Positions 17,353 to 26,465 of a stretch of 64,000 nucleotides of DNA are shown piece by piece; the stretch's first letter is position 1, and the number at the start of each line of letters is the position of its first letter. The stretch is from Bacteroides sp. (lineage in GTDB: Bacteria > Bacteroidota > Bacteroidia > Bacteroidales > Muribaculaceae). Where the stretch lies: NCBI GenBank assembly GCA_014802105.1, contig JAAVCX010000016.1, positions 48,283 through 112,282 on the forward strand, written 5' to 3'. Below the pieces are notes generated by a model, which had not been told where the DNA came from, did no database searches, and saw nothing but the letters and a program-made list of their open reading frames with translations. Both the position numbers and the translations under genes were made by a program.

Positions 17353-19893
17353 ATGAAGAAGTTTTTCCTGACGGCTCTCGCGGCGCTGTTGAGCGTCTCG
17401 GCGTGGGCTATCACACCCGAGAAGGCCTGGAACGAGGTCTATCCTGCCATCGAGAAACAGATCGCACAGCCCTCTTTCCGCGACAAGGACTACAAGCTCC
17501 TCGACTATGGCAAGAAGTCGCGCACCAAGGGCTTTCTCTACACCGAGCTAATCAATAAGGTGATCGACGTGTGCTCCCGCGAGGGGGGCGGCCGTGTAGT
17601 AATCCCCAAGGGCACCTGGCTGACAGGCCCCATCACCATCAAAGACAATGTCAACCTCCACCTCGAGGAGGGCGCTACCCTGCTCTTCACCGCCGACACC
17701 ACCCAGTATCCCGTGGTGCGCACCCGCTGGGAGGGTATGGACTGCTATAACTATCAGCCCATGGTCTATGCCATCGGCGCCAAGAATATCGCTCTGACCG
17801 GCAAGGGCACCGTCGACGGTGCCGCCGACAATTCCACCTGGTGGGGCATGAGCGCCAAGCGCGGCCACGACTACACGGGCCCCGGCACTATCACCACCCA
17901 GAAGGTGGGCCGCCCCCTGCTCCAGCAGTGGAACGAGGACGGAGTGCCCGTCGAGAAGCGACAGATGGGCCCCGGCTACGGCATGCGCCCCCAGCTGGTC
18001 AACTTCGTGGAGTGTGAGAACGTGCTCATCGAGGATGTCACCCTCCTGCGCAGTCCCTTCTGGGTCATCCACCCTTTCAAGTGTCATAACCTCACCGTGC
18101 GCGGTGTCCACATCCAGAACGAAGGCCCCAACGGCGATGGCTGTGACCCCGAGAGCTGCAAAAACGTGCTCATCGAGGACTGCTTCTTCGACACCGGCGA
18201 CGACTGCATCGCCTTCAAGAGCGGTCGCAACCGCGACGGTATACGCGACGCCCTCCCCACCGAGAATGTAATCGTGCGCAATTGCCGCATGAAGAACGGC
18301 CACGGCGGCATCGTGGTAGGCTCGGAAATCTCGGGCGGCATGAACTGGCTCTTTGCCGAAAACTGTGTCATGGACTCCCCCGACCTCGACCGCGTGGTGC
18401 GTATCAAGACCAACTCCTGCCGCTCGGGCATCATCGAGAATATCTTCGTGCGCAACTGTGAGGTGGGCCAGTGTAACGAGGCTGTGCTCAAGATCAATCT
18501 CCTCTATGAGCGCAACGAGGCCTGCGACCACTCCTACGCTCCTATCGTGCGCGATGTCTATCTCGAGAATGTCAACTGCAAGGAGAGCAAGTGGGGCATC
18601 ATGATCGAGGGCTACGAAGACCTCTGCAATATCAAGGACATCAACGTCACCGACTGCCGGTGGGACGGAGTGAAAAACGCCTCCAAGAACGGTGGCAACT
18701 CCATCTCGGGCCGCACCGCCAATGTGCGCGTGGCCAACACCTATATAAATGGCAACCTCGTCGAGGGCGACCTCGCCCCCCTCTCCCAGACTATGGCCCG
18801 CAGCGAGATGAAGCGTTGGCCTCAGAGCTGGCAGATAGACTACTCCAAGCGTCCCAAATGGAGCTATAGCGTCGGCACCGAGCTCGACGCCCTGCTCAAG
18901 GTGGCCGACCGCTATCACGACGACCGCCTCGCTGCCTATGCCCTGGCTTATGTAGACTCGCTGGTAGCCCCCGACGGCACCATCAACACCTATAAGCTCG
19001 ACGCCTACAATCTTGACAATATCAAGAACGGCACCCTGCTGCTCACCGCCTATGACCGCACCGGCGACGAGCGTTATCTCAAGGCCGCCCACACCCTCTG
19101 GGAGCAGCTCAAGGGTCAGCCCCGCACAGCCGACGGCGGCTACTGGCACAAGAAGATCTATCCCCATCAGATGTGGCTCGACGGTCTCTTCATGGCCGAG
19201 CCCTTCTCGGCCAAGTATGCCAACCGTTTCCTCTCGGGCAAAGAGAAGGAGGACGCCTGGAACCATATCGTCGACCAGTTTACAGTAGTGGCCGCCCACA
19301 CCTACGATCCCGCCACAGGTCTCTATCGCCACGGCTGGGACGAGAGCAAGGAGCAGCGCTGGGCCGATCCCGCCACCGGCCAGAGCGCCCACGCCTGGGG
19401 CCGCGCCATGGGCTGGACTTTCATGGCCATGATCGAGGTGCTCGACGAGATGCCTGCCGATCATCCCCGCCGCGGCGAGATGACTGCCCTTGTCAAGCAG
19501 TTTGCCGACGGCATCCTCTCGGCCCAGGACACCAAGAGCGGTCTGTGGTGGCAGGTGCTTGACCAGCCCGGACGCGAGGGCAACTATCTCGAGGCCACCG
19601 CTTCGGCCATGTATATCTACGGTCTGCTCAAGGCCGTGCGCACCGGTCTGCTCCCCGAGAGCTATCTCAACGCCGCTCTCACCGGCTGGGCCGGCCTGCA
19701 GCGTCAGCTCCTGCGCAAGGACAAGGACGGCACCATCTCGCTCACCGGTTGCTGTGCAGTAGCCGGTCTGGGTGGCTCGGGCCGCTACCGCGACGGCTCG
19801 TTTGACTACTACATCTCCGAGACTGTCCGCGACAACGATGCCAAGGGGGTAGGGCCTTTCATCAATGCCTGTCTCGAGATAGAGCAGCTCTGA
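17353..19893 (+). CDS. GH28 polygalacturonase fused to GH105 unsaturated glucuronyl hydrolase
   Basis: An exported 846-residue bifunctional pectin enzyme. After a signal peptide (MKKFFLTALAALLSVSAWA), residues about 40-480 form a GH28 beta-helix with NGDGCDPES near 257, TGDDCIAFKSG near 281, GHGGIVVGSE near 316 and RIKT near 350; these hold the catalytic aspartates and the histidine. Residues about 500-846 form an (alpha/alpha)6 domain of the GH105 type with WLDGLFMAEPF near 607 and AWGRAMGWT near 680. GH28 cleaves galacturonan or rhamnogalacturonan backbones, and GH105 removes the unsaturated uronyl residue left by a lyase, so one polypeptide combines two steps. The pectinesterase gene follows 69 nt later with no clear promoter of its own. 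Confidence 0.93.
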   Translation: MKKFFLTALAALLSVSAWAITPEKAWNEVYPAIEKQIAQPSFRDKDYKLLDYGKKSRTKGFLYTELINKVIDVCSREGGGRVVIPKGTWLTGPITIKDNVNLHLEEGATLLFTADTTQYPVVRTRWEGMDCYNYQPMVYAIGAKNIALTGKGTVDGAADNSTWWGMSAKRGHDYTGPGTITTQKVGRPLLQQWNEDGVPVEKRQMGPGYGMRPQLVNFVECENVLIEDVTLLRSPFWVIHPFKCHNLTVRGVHIQNEGPNGDGCDPESCKNVLIEDCFFDTGDDCIAFKSGRNRDGIRDALPTENVIVRNCRMKNGHGGIVVGSEISGGMNWLFAENCVMDSPDLDRVVRIKTNSCRSGIIENIFVRNCEVGQCNEAVLKINLLYERNEACDHSYAPIVRDVYLENVNCKESKWGIMIEGYEDLCNIKDINVTDCRWDGVKNASKNGGNSISGRTANVRVANTYINGNLVEGDLAPLSQTMARSEMKRWPQSWQIDYSKRPKWSYSVGTELDALLKVADRYHDDRLAAYALAYVDSLVAPDGTINTYKLDAYNLDNIKNGTLLLTAYDRTGDERYLKAAHTLWEQLKGQPRTADGGYWHKKIYPHQMWLDGLFMAEPFSAKYANRFLSGKEKEDAWNHIVDQFTVVAAHTYDPATGLYRHGWDESKEQRWADPATGQSAHAWGRAMGWTFMAMIEVLDEMPADHPRRGEMTALVKQFADGILSAQDTKSGLWWQVLDQPGREGNYLEATASAMYIYGLLKAVRTGLLPESYLNAALTGWAGLQRQLLRKDKDGTISLTGCCAVAGLGGSGRYRDGSFDYYISETVRDNDAKGVGPFINACLEIEQL

Positions 19894-19962
19894 TCCCCAA
19901 GCTATGAAAACACTTACTGAACTTATTTAATCTTTTATCTAATTAACCATTATCCTTTCTTT

Positions 19963-22900
19963 ATGAAAAAAGCTTTTAAAGTCTCTCTGACTTTCATGGC
20001 AGTGCTATTGAGCATAGCGTTTGCCTGGGCAGAGGGTGTGGGAGGGACGAAAGTCACCACCACGCGCTCTTGGGACTTCACCAAGGGCAAAAACCATGCT
20101 GACCAAGTCACCGATTGTGAATATTGGTCTGCAAGCTCGAGCGGCCGTTACTCGCTTGCAAAGGCTCTTGAAGATCAGGAAATGCCGGGTAATGACGGTG
20201 TCCTGACCGGTCTTGAAGGTCTCTATCTTACAGTTCCAAGTGCAGTTTATGGTGTCAGTGGTAATTACTGCCTTCAAGGCAATGAGATAACTATAAGGAT
20301 ACCCAATTGCGGAGCAAATGATGAAATAATCGTTGATTTTGCAACTTCTAATAAAAATAATGAGGCAACTCTGAACTCTGATGACATTATCGAGACAGAG
20401 ACGTTTAGTCACACAGCAACCAGCTCTGGCGAAACCTCCAAGGAGACAGTACATGCCAAGGCGGACGGAGATGTCGTCCTGAAGGTGTTTTGTAGCAAGG
20501 GTGCTCGTCTCTATAGCGTCACTGTGAATCCCTATGTGGGAGAGCTTCCCGAAGTCCCCACTCCCGAGGAACCTGCTTTCAAGGATGTCAAGGTAGAGCT
20601 GACCAACGCCAATCTTCTCACTGCTGAGGAGAAAGAGTCAAAATCCCTTGTGAAATTCGGAGTTGCTGTCGCTGACGATGGTTCTGTCAGCCGCGTCGAG
20701 GCCGACGATGCCTCTGCTGCTATCGTCGTCGAGGGCAAGTATCATTCCGACGAGCACGGTTGGGGCAATTTCTCCTCGACCGTCAAGGTCGACGGCCCTG
20801 TCAAGGTGTCGATGGGTACCTGTGCCTGGGGTGGCGATGTGACTGTCACCAGCGCTTCGGGCGAGAGCTTCAAGTTCAACACCAACACCGGTGCCTGCTA
20901 TCACAACAACAAGACCGAGAACATTGCCTCGGGTATCTATAAGGGCGAGGCCACCACTCTCACCATATCGGGTGGAAGCTACACTCCCTATATCGCTATC
21001 GAGGCTGTAGATCCCGCCGACCTCAAGGAGGAGTTTGACGTGACTTTCACCGCCGGCGACTTTGAGAACGCCGGAGTTCTCCCCGAGGCTCTTAAGGTTG
21101 AGGGTGGCAAGACTTTCACCGTTCCCGCCAACTTCACCATGTATCAGGAGGGCAAGACCCTCACCGGCTGGACTGACGGCGACAAGACCTACGCTATCGG
21201 CGAGGAAGTGACCGTCAGCAAGGCCATGACTCTCACCCCTGTATTCGTTGCTAACACCGTGACTCTCGCCGACCGCACCGAGCCCGTGACCGTAACCTTT
21301 GAGTTCCAGCGTCAGAACGGTGCTCCCACCGTAGGCTATCAGAATGTCACCGGTTTCTGGGTGGCTCAGGCCAAGATCGGCGGCGAGACTATCGACGTGA
21401 AGGCCGACTTCGACACCAACAACGGCGGCAAGTTTGCCAACGCCAACTGGAATGACTGGGCTCAGCTCAACAGCGGTACCAAGTTCACCGTTCCCTCCTG
21501 CCAGGGTGCCATCGTGTCGCTCGAGTCTTACGAAGCTTCCAATTCGACAGTCGACGGTGAGGCTATGGATATCAATGGCAACGTTGCCTCGTTTACCGTA
21601 GGCGGCAAGGCTGAGACTGTCGATGTAGTGATCGGTGATAAAGGCAGCTACTACCGTTATATTAAGGTGATGCTTCCCGTTGCCAAATCGACCGGCGGCA
21701 CTTCCTACAACGGCGAGGAGGCCTCAGTGATCTGGCCTTTCAACGATGCCGAGACTTATGCTACCGCTGTGACAGTGGCTCCCGAGGGTGCTTTCTCCAT
21801 GACTTCGTTTGATGCCGGTGTCTGCTCTTTCAAGAAGATGCTTACTGTCACCGTTAATCCTGGAGTAAATTATGTTGAGTTTAATTCCCAGAATGGTGGC
21901 AGTGATATCGTTTCGTGGAATCTCAAGGCTGCCAAGGGTCTCACCTTTACTCCCACCAAGGTTTCTTTCTACATTTCGCGTGACGGAACTGACGGAACTG
22001 CCGAGGGTGTGAGCGTGACTCTCAAGGCCGGTGACAAGTCTGTCGTACTCGACAAGATCACCCCTGTGCGCAACAATAAGAATCTTGAAGGTGATAATCT
22101 CGACAAGTATGCCGGTCAGAAGCATCTCGTAGTTAAGTATGAGCGTGAGCTTACAGCCGACGAGCAGGCCCAGCTGGCAACCGGAGATATCCTCTCGCTG
22201 GTTCTCAACAATGGTTATGACTCGAGCAAAGGCTGCGCTTATAGCGATGTTCAGATCCACGGTACGCTCAGAGGCACCACTCAGGAGGTTGCTATGTTTA
22301 CCGTGACTGCCGAGCCCAATCTCGCCGAGGCCGGTACCGTGAAGGTTTATCCCGTGTCTGACGAGTACGAGCAGGGCGCTTCCGTTAAGCTCACCGCCGA
22401 GAAGAACTTCGGCTACGCTTTCGTCAACTGGACCGATGCCGAGGGCAAAGTGGTCGGCACCGAGAAGGAGTTTGTCTACACTGTCGAGGCTAACTCAGCC
22501 TTCACCGCCAATTTCAAGGCTATCAATACCTACGAGCTTGCCTACACTGTAAACGGTGGTAACGACTACCAGGTAGCCGCTTCTCCCGCTCCCGTGGAGG
22601 TAGACGGCAAGAATATGTATGAAGAGGGTACAAAAGTCACTCTGACTGCTACCTCCAATAAGGTTGTGAAGTTCAACAACTGGCAGGATGGCTCGACTTC
22701 GAGCGAGTACACTCTCACTATGGATGCCGACCACACCGACATCGTGGCCGAGTTTGCCGCCGATGACTATATCGCCATCTGGGACTTCATCCGTCCCGGT
22801 AACAACGGCCGTGTAGCCGACTTCTATTCCGATGGTAACGATGCCTCCACTCTCGTGCTCATCAATGATAAGGGCGAGACTGCCGGCTGGCTTGACAAGA

Positions 22901-25041
22901 GTCAGTTGGGTGCAGGTGGTTATGAAGGACGCCCCGGTGGTGTCAACTGGACCACTGTCGAGCTCGGCCACTATGCCTGGCAGCTCACCTTCAATGCCGA
23001 GGCTTTCACCGACATTAAGATCGAAGCCGGCATGGTCTACAACTATAACGCATATAAGACCTACAACGTAGAGTTCTCGATCGATGAGGGCGAGAACTGG
23101 ACTAAGGTCGGATCTATCACCGTCGAGGGTTCCAAGCACTGGGCTGACGGTGAGTTCACCCTCCCCAAGGAGGCCGACAACCAGGCTAAGGTGCTCGTGC
23201 GCTTCATCGCCGACAAGACCTCTAATATCGATGGCACCACGTCTAACAACGACGGTAACTGTATCGGTGCTGTCTACGTGACCGGTTCTCCCAAGCTTGT
23301 CGACGACGGCACTGCTCCCGTTCTCGAGTCGACCGTTCCCGCCGAGGACGCCGACAATGCTTCGATCAACGGTAAGATCATCCTCAACTTCGACGAGAAA
23401 GTCAAGATCAAGGAGGGTGTCAAGGCTACCCTCGGTGACTATGAGCTCGAGCCCGAAGTGACCGGCAAGGTTGTGACCTTCACCTACAAGAACCTCAACT
23501 ACGAGACTGCCTACACCTTCACACTCCCCGCCGGAGCTGTGAGCGACCTCACCGACAACGCCTACGACAAGGCTATCACCATCAAGTTTGAGACCAAGAG
23601 CCGCCCCGAAGTGGCCAAGGCTCACTATGACCGCGTGGTCAAGACCGTCGACGAGCTTGTAGCCGCCATCAACGATGCCAATAAGCGTGCCGACAAGGAT
23701 ACCCGCTTCCGCATCTTCATCCACAACGGCACTTACAAGATCCCTGCATCCGAGACTGCAACTTTGACCGGTGGAACCGACAGCAATCCTAATAAGATTC
23801 CTTACCCCGATCCCATCACCTATATCACCGCTTCCAATATCTCGTTTATCGGCGAGAGCCGTGACGGCGTGATCATCACCAACACCGTTCCCACCACCAC
23901 CAGTGGCGGCAGCGGCACCAACGGTGGCTGTATCGCCGAGGGTATCGGTAACGGCGACGTGATCCAGATCGCTTCGAGCGCCAAGAACACCTACTTCCAG
24001 CACCTCACCATCAAGTCGTCTATGGGCGACAACAAGGGCCGTGACGTAGAGCTCCACGACAAGGGTGACAAGACTATCCTCAAGGACGTATGCCTCTGGG
24101 GCTACCAGGACACCTATACCAACAACAATCAGAACGGTCGCTTCTACTTCGAGGGTGGCGTAGTGCGTGGTCGCACCGACTTCCTCTGCGGTAAGGGTGA
24201 CGTCTACTTCAATGGTGTCGAGCTCCGCATGGTAGGCTCGGGCGGATACCTCGCTGTGCCCTCCACACCCAAAGAGTTTGGCTGGATATTCCGCGACTGC
24301 GAGATCACCGGCGAGAATCAGGGTAGCACACCCACCGATGGCAGCTTCACTCTCGGCCGTCCCTGGGGCAGCGGTACTCCTATCGCTCTCTACATCAACA
24401 CCAAGATGACCGTTAAGCCCAAACCCGTAGGCTGGAATGAGATGGGCAATGGCTATCCTGCAAGGTTTGCCGAGTACAACTCGACCACCGCTGCCGGCAC
24501 TGTGATCGACCTCAAGGACCGTAAGAAGGTCTTCGGAGACGGACACGCCAACAACCCCGTGCTCACCAAGGCCGAGGCCGATGCCCTGACTCTGACTGCC
24601 GTTCTCGGCGGTGACGACGACTGGGATCCCGCCACTCACGCCGAGCAGGCTCCCGCGGCTACCAATGTTAAACACAACGCCTCTGTCATCACTTGGGACG
24701 ATTGCAAATATGCTTCTGTCTGGGCTGTGCTCAAGGATGGTGAGATCATAGGCTTCACTACCGAACCTACTTTCACTCTCCCCGCCGCCGACGCTTCGCG
24801 TGCCTCCGAGCCCGTCTACAGTGTCCGTGCCGCCAACGAGATGGGTGGTCTCGGTGAGGCAGTAGTCTCCACCTTTGACAACATGGTAGGTCTCGACGAC
24901 GTAATCGTTGACTCAGAGATCATCTCGACCGTCTGGTATAATCTCCAGGGCCAGCGTGTGAGCGACAACGCCGAGGGCATCCTCATCCGCGTCGACACTC
25001 TCGCCAACGGCTCGAAAGTGACTACCAAGGTGAGTCGCTGA
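19963..25041 (+). CDS. Large multidomain pectinesterase (CE8)
   Basis: An exported 1692-residue protein. The signal peptide ends near AWA at about residue 23. Residues about 30-350 and 430-770 contain beta-rich modules I cannot name. An InlB/Listeria-Bacteroides-type repeat (TLTGWTDGDKTYAIGE) lies near 395-415 and a divergent one (YAFVNWTDAEGKVVG) near 825. A bacterial Ig-like domain of the SbsA type follows at about 1115-1215. The CE8 beta-helix spans about 1220-1560, with QDTYTNN near 1381, RTDFLCG near 1403 and LGRPWG near 1465; the two aspartates are the expected catalytic pair. It removes methyl esters from homogalacturonan, which makes pectin accessible to the GH28 enzyme upstream. The C-terminus (YNLQGQRVSDNAEG) is a sorting-like module. 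Confidence 0.9.
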   Translation: MKKAFKVSLTFMAVLLSIAFAWAEGVGGTKVTTTRSWDFTKGKNHADQVTDCEYWSASSSGRYSLAKALEDQEMPGNDGVLTGLEGLYLTVPSAVYGVSGNYCLQGNEITIRIPNCGANDEIIVDFATSNKNNEATLNSDDIIETETFSHTATSSGETSKETVHAKADGDVVLKVFCSKGARLYSVTVNPYVGELPEVPTPEEPAFKDVKVELTNANLLTAEEKESKSLVKFGVAVADDGSVSRVEADDASAAIVVEGKYHSDEHGWGNFSSTVKVDGPVKVSMGTCAWGGDVTVTSASGESFKFNTNTGACYHNNKTENIASGIYKGEATTLTISGGSYTPYIAIEAVDPADLKEEFDVTFTAGDFENAGVLPEALKVEGGKTFTVPANFTMYQEGKTLTGWTDGDKTYAIGEEVTVSKAMTLTPVFVANTVTLADRTEPVTVTFEFQRQNGAPTVGYQNVTGFWVAQAKIGGETIDVKADFDTNNGGKFANANWNDWAQLNSGTKFTVPSCQGAIVSLESYEASNSTVDGEAMDINGNVASFTVGGKAETVDVVIGDKGSYYRYIKVMLPVAKSTGGTSYNGEEASVIWPFNDAETYATAVTVAPEGAFSMTSFDAGVCSFKKMLTVTVNPGVNYVEFNSQNGGSDIVSWNLKAAKGLTFTPTKVSFYISRDGTDGTAEGVSVTLKAGDKSVVLDKITPVRNNKNLEGDNLDKYAGQKHLVVKYERELTADEQAQLATGDILSLVLNNGYDSSKGCAYSDVQIHGTLRGTTQEVAMFTVTAEPNLAEAGTVKVYPVSDEYEQGASVKLTAEKNFGYAFVNWTDAEGKVVGTEKEFVYTVEANSAFTANFKAINTYELAYTVNGGNDYQVAASPAPVEVDGKNMYEEGTKVTLTATSNKVVKFNNWQDGSTSSEYTLTMDADHTDIVAEFAADDYIAIWDFIRPGNNGRVADFYSDGNDASTLVLINDKGETAGWLDKSQLGAGGYEGRPGGVNWTTVELGHYAWQLTFNAEAFTDIKIEAGMVYNYNAYKTYNVEFSIDEGENWTKVGSITVEGSKHWADGEFTLPKEADNQAKVLVRFIADKTSNIDGTTSNNDGNCIGAVYVTGSPKLVDDGTAPVLESTVPAEDADNASINGKIILNFDEKVKIKEGVKATLGDYELEPEVTGKVVTFTYKNLNYETAYTFTLPAGAVSDLTDNAYDKAITIKFETKSRPEVAKAHYDRVVKTVDELVAAINDANKRADKDTRFRIFIHNGTYKIPASETATLTGGTDSNPNKIPYPDPITYITASNISFIGESRDGVIITNTVPTTTSGGSGTNGGCIAEGIGNGDVIQIASSAKNTYFQHLTIKSSMGDNKGRDVELHDKGDKTILKDVCLWGYQDTYTNNNQNGRFYFEGGVVRGRTDFLCGKGDVYFNGVELRMVGSGGYLAVPSTPKEFGWIFRDCEITGENQGSTPTDGSFTLGRPWGSGTPIALYINTKMTVKPKPVGWNEMGNGYPARFAEYNSTTAAGTVIDLKDRKKVFGDGHANNPVLTKAEADALTLTAVLGGDDDWDPATHAEQAPAATNVKHNASVITWDDCKYASVWAVLKDGEIIGFTTEPTFTLPAADASRASEPVYSVRAANEMGGLGEAVVSTFDNMVGLDDVIVDSEIISTVWYNLQGQRVSDNAEGILIRVDTLANGSKVTTKVSR

Positions 25042-25067
25042 AAAAGACCCTGATCTAAATTGATTCA

Positions 25068-25114
25068 CCCCTCTGCCGGCAGCTTCAGCTGCCCGCAGAG
25101 GGGTGATTTTTTTA
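25068..25114 (+). terminator. Terminator after the pectinesterase gene
   Basis: A 16-bp stem with one mismatch (25068-25083 with 25088-25103), loop TTCA, followed by TGATTTTTTTA. Confidence 0.85.
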
Positions 25115-25116
25115 TC

Positions 25117-25186
25117 ATGACATCTTGTCAAATTGACATTTTGATATCTTGACATTTTGACAAGATGTCAAGATGACAAGATGTCA
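25117..25186. repeat. 16-bp periodic array of TGACA-N3-TGTCA palindromes
   Basis: Units start at 25117, 25133, 25149, 25165 and 25181. Perfect palindromes are TGACATCTTGTCA (25118-25130) and TGACAAGATGTCA (25174-25186). The array lies between the terminators of two convergent genes, beyond either transcript. Confidence 0.75.
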
Positions 25187-25205
25187 ATTCCTCTCCCCCA
25201 AAAAA

Positions 25206-25242
25206 GAGAGAGACACGAGGATCCGATCCTCGTGTCTCTCTC
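25206..25242 (-). terminator. Terminator of the DUF3127 gene
   Basis: A perfect 17-bp stem (25206-25222 with 25226-25242) and a 3-nt loop; on the minus strand it is followed by TTTTT. Its arm AGAGACACGAGGA resembles the arms at 15740 and 59010. Confidence 0.85.
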
Positions 25243-25259
25243 CTTTATCTCGTTGCCGT

Positions 25260-25667
25260 TTAGAAAGGCAGGTCGTCGTTGGGCGACGGGGCCAGATCTA
25301 CCGCCGGGGGAGGGGTGGGGGTAGCGTAGCCCGAAGGCATCTGGGGTGCGGGCCCGTAGCCGGCGGGAGCGGGAGCCTGAACGGGAGCTGCTGCGGCTGC
25401 ATCGGCAGGCTCGGCTTTCCAGGCTCGGCAGTCGACATACCAGCGGCCGTTATATTCGCGTGAATCGATGTCAAAGCTGATCTTCACCACCTGGCCCACC
25501 TGAAGGGGAAACTGGTCGACACGGTCGCCAAAGAAATTAAATGCCACCTTCTTGGGATAGGTTTCCTGAGTCTCAAGCACATACTCGCGCTTTTTCCACA
25601 CATTGCCTTTGGCCGAAGTGCCGCCGGTCTCGGGGAGCGCTACTATGATCTTTCCTGTAATTTCCAT
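25260..25667 (-). CDS. DUF3127 protein with SSB-like C-terminal tip
   Basis: A 135-residue cytoplasmic protein. Residues about 1-90 fit the DUF3127 family, a small beta-rich domain likely of OB-fold type (MEITGKIIVALPETGG, KREYVLETQETYPKK). Residues 91-128 are a Pro/Ala/Gly-rich, flexible linker. The protein ends SPNDDLPF, which closely matches the acidic-hydrophobic tip (D-D-[IL]-P-F) of bacterial single-stranded DNA-binding proteins. That architecture, fold then disordered linker then DD-L-PF tip, suggests a role at DNA replication or repair, but this is inference. It is a single-gene unit with its own -7 box at 25749 and terminator at 25206. Confidence 0.82.
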   Translation of the reverse strand: MEITGKIIVALPETGGTSAKGNVWKKREYVLETQETYPKKVAFNFFGDRVDQFPLQVGQVVKISFDIDSREYNGRWYVDCRAWKAEPADAAAAAPVQAPAPAGYGPAPQMPSGYATPTPPPAVDLAPSPNDDLPF

Positions 25668-25748
25668 ATAGTTGATTTTGTAGTTGTCTATTGAGTGTGC
25701 CGGCGTTTCAGAGAGGGGGCGGGCCGATCTCCCTTACACGCGTGACTA

Positions 25749-25756
25749 CAAAAGTA
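25749..25756 (-). promoter_or_regulatory. Promoter -7 box of the DUF3127 gene
   Basis: Minus strand reads TACTTTTG, matching TAnnTTTG, 82 nt before the start codon. Confidence 0.5.
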
Positions 25757-25874
25757 GTGAAAATCGGGCTATTCTTCCGTTAATATACGTTAACTCCTCG
25801 GCAGACTTTTCTACAAAATTTCAACACCGGTGTCAGTTTTTCGGCTCACAGCCACGATATTCGCGTAAAACTTA

Positions 25875-25882
25875 GTAATTTT
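25875..25882 (+). promoter_or_regulatory. Promoter -7 box of the small membrane protein gene
   Basis: TAATTTTG matches TAnnTTTG and lies 26 nt before the ATG at 25908. It overlaps an alternative TTG start at 25881, arguing against that start. Confidence 0.5.
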
Positions 25883-25907
25883 GTGTCCCTCAAAGGTTGT
25901 TCTGAAG

Positions 25908-26456
25908 ATGAAACATTTCCTCCAATCACTGCTCCAGCTCATACTCTCGCCGCGCAACGGCTGGGAGGATATAGAGAAAGCTGCTGTGCCTCCGGGCCGG
26001 CTGCTCGGTCAAGGCCTTTTTCCGCTGATGGCCCTGGCCGCTGTCAGCGTCTATGCTCAGGCCGCCTGGCACCACCATGTTTTATATATGAAGCTCTTCA
26101 TGGAGATGATCGTCACTTTTGTGGTCTATTTCATTTCCTATTTCTTCTCCACCTTTGTACTCTCTCTGACCTCGGTGGTGGCCGACAACCCTACGCCCGA
26201 TGAGGACGAGCGCGCCCAGACGTTTGTCATCTACACCCTGGGACTGCTCTCGCTGATCACCATCATTGTCAATATCCTCCCTGTCTCGGCACTGGTGCTC
26301 TTCTTCCTGCCGCTCTATGTGGCGCTGGTGCAGTGGAAAGGGTGTGGCTATCTGGCTATCCCCCCCGAGCGTCAGGGTGGCTTCATGATAGTAGCGGTGT
26401 GTGGTGTGCTCGTCCCCCCCTACATCTTCTATTTTGTCTTCTCAATCATCTTCTGA
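25908..26456 (+). CDS. Integral membrane protein, Yip1-like
   Basis: A 182-residue inner-membrane protein with about five hydrophobic segments, including GLFPLMALAAVSVYA, MIVTFVVYFISYFFSTFV, IYTLGLLSLITIIVNILP, SALVLFFLPLYVALV and a C-terminal VCGVLVPPYIFYFVF. The N-terminus (LILSPRNGWEDIEK) resembles the start of bacterial Yip1-domain proteins, so that family is the best guess. Function is unknown. The ATG at 25908 is chosen over the in-frame TTG at 25881, which lies in the -7 box. The stop is 9 nt before smpB, so the two are probably cotranscribed. Confidence 0.75.
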   Translation: MKHFLQSLLQLILSPRNGWEDIEKAAVPPGRLLGQGLFPLMALAAVSVYAQAAWHHHVLYMKLFMEMIVTFVVYFISYFFSTFVLSLTSVVADNPTPDEDERAQTFVIYTLGLLSLITIIVNILPVSALVLFFLPLYVALVQWKGCGYLAIPPERQGGFMIVAVCGVLVPPYIFYFVFSIIF

Positions 26457-26465
26457 TCCTGCTCC

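Noticed and set aside
17548..19464. A 638-codon minus-strand frame inside the GH28-GH105 gene
   Set aside because: Antisense shadow of a clear enzyme; composition (Val, Gly, His, Leu rich) is typical of reverse-frame artefacts.
22495..24675. A 726-codon open frame on the minus strand inside the pectinesterase gene
   Set aside because: It is antisense to conserved CE8 sequence, has no recognisable domain, and results from strong third-position bias in this genome.
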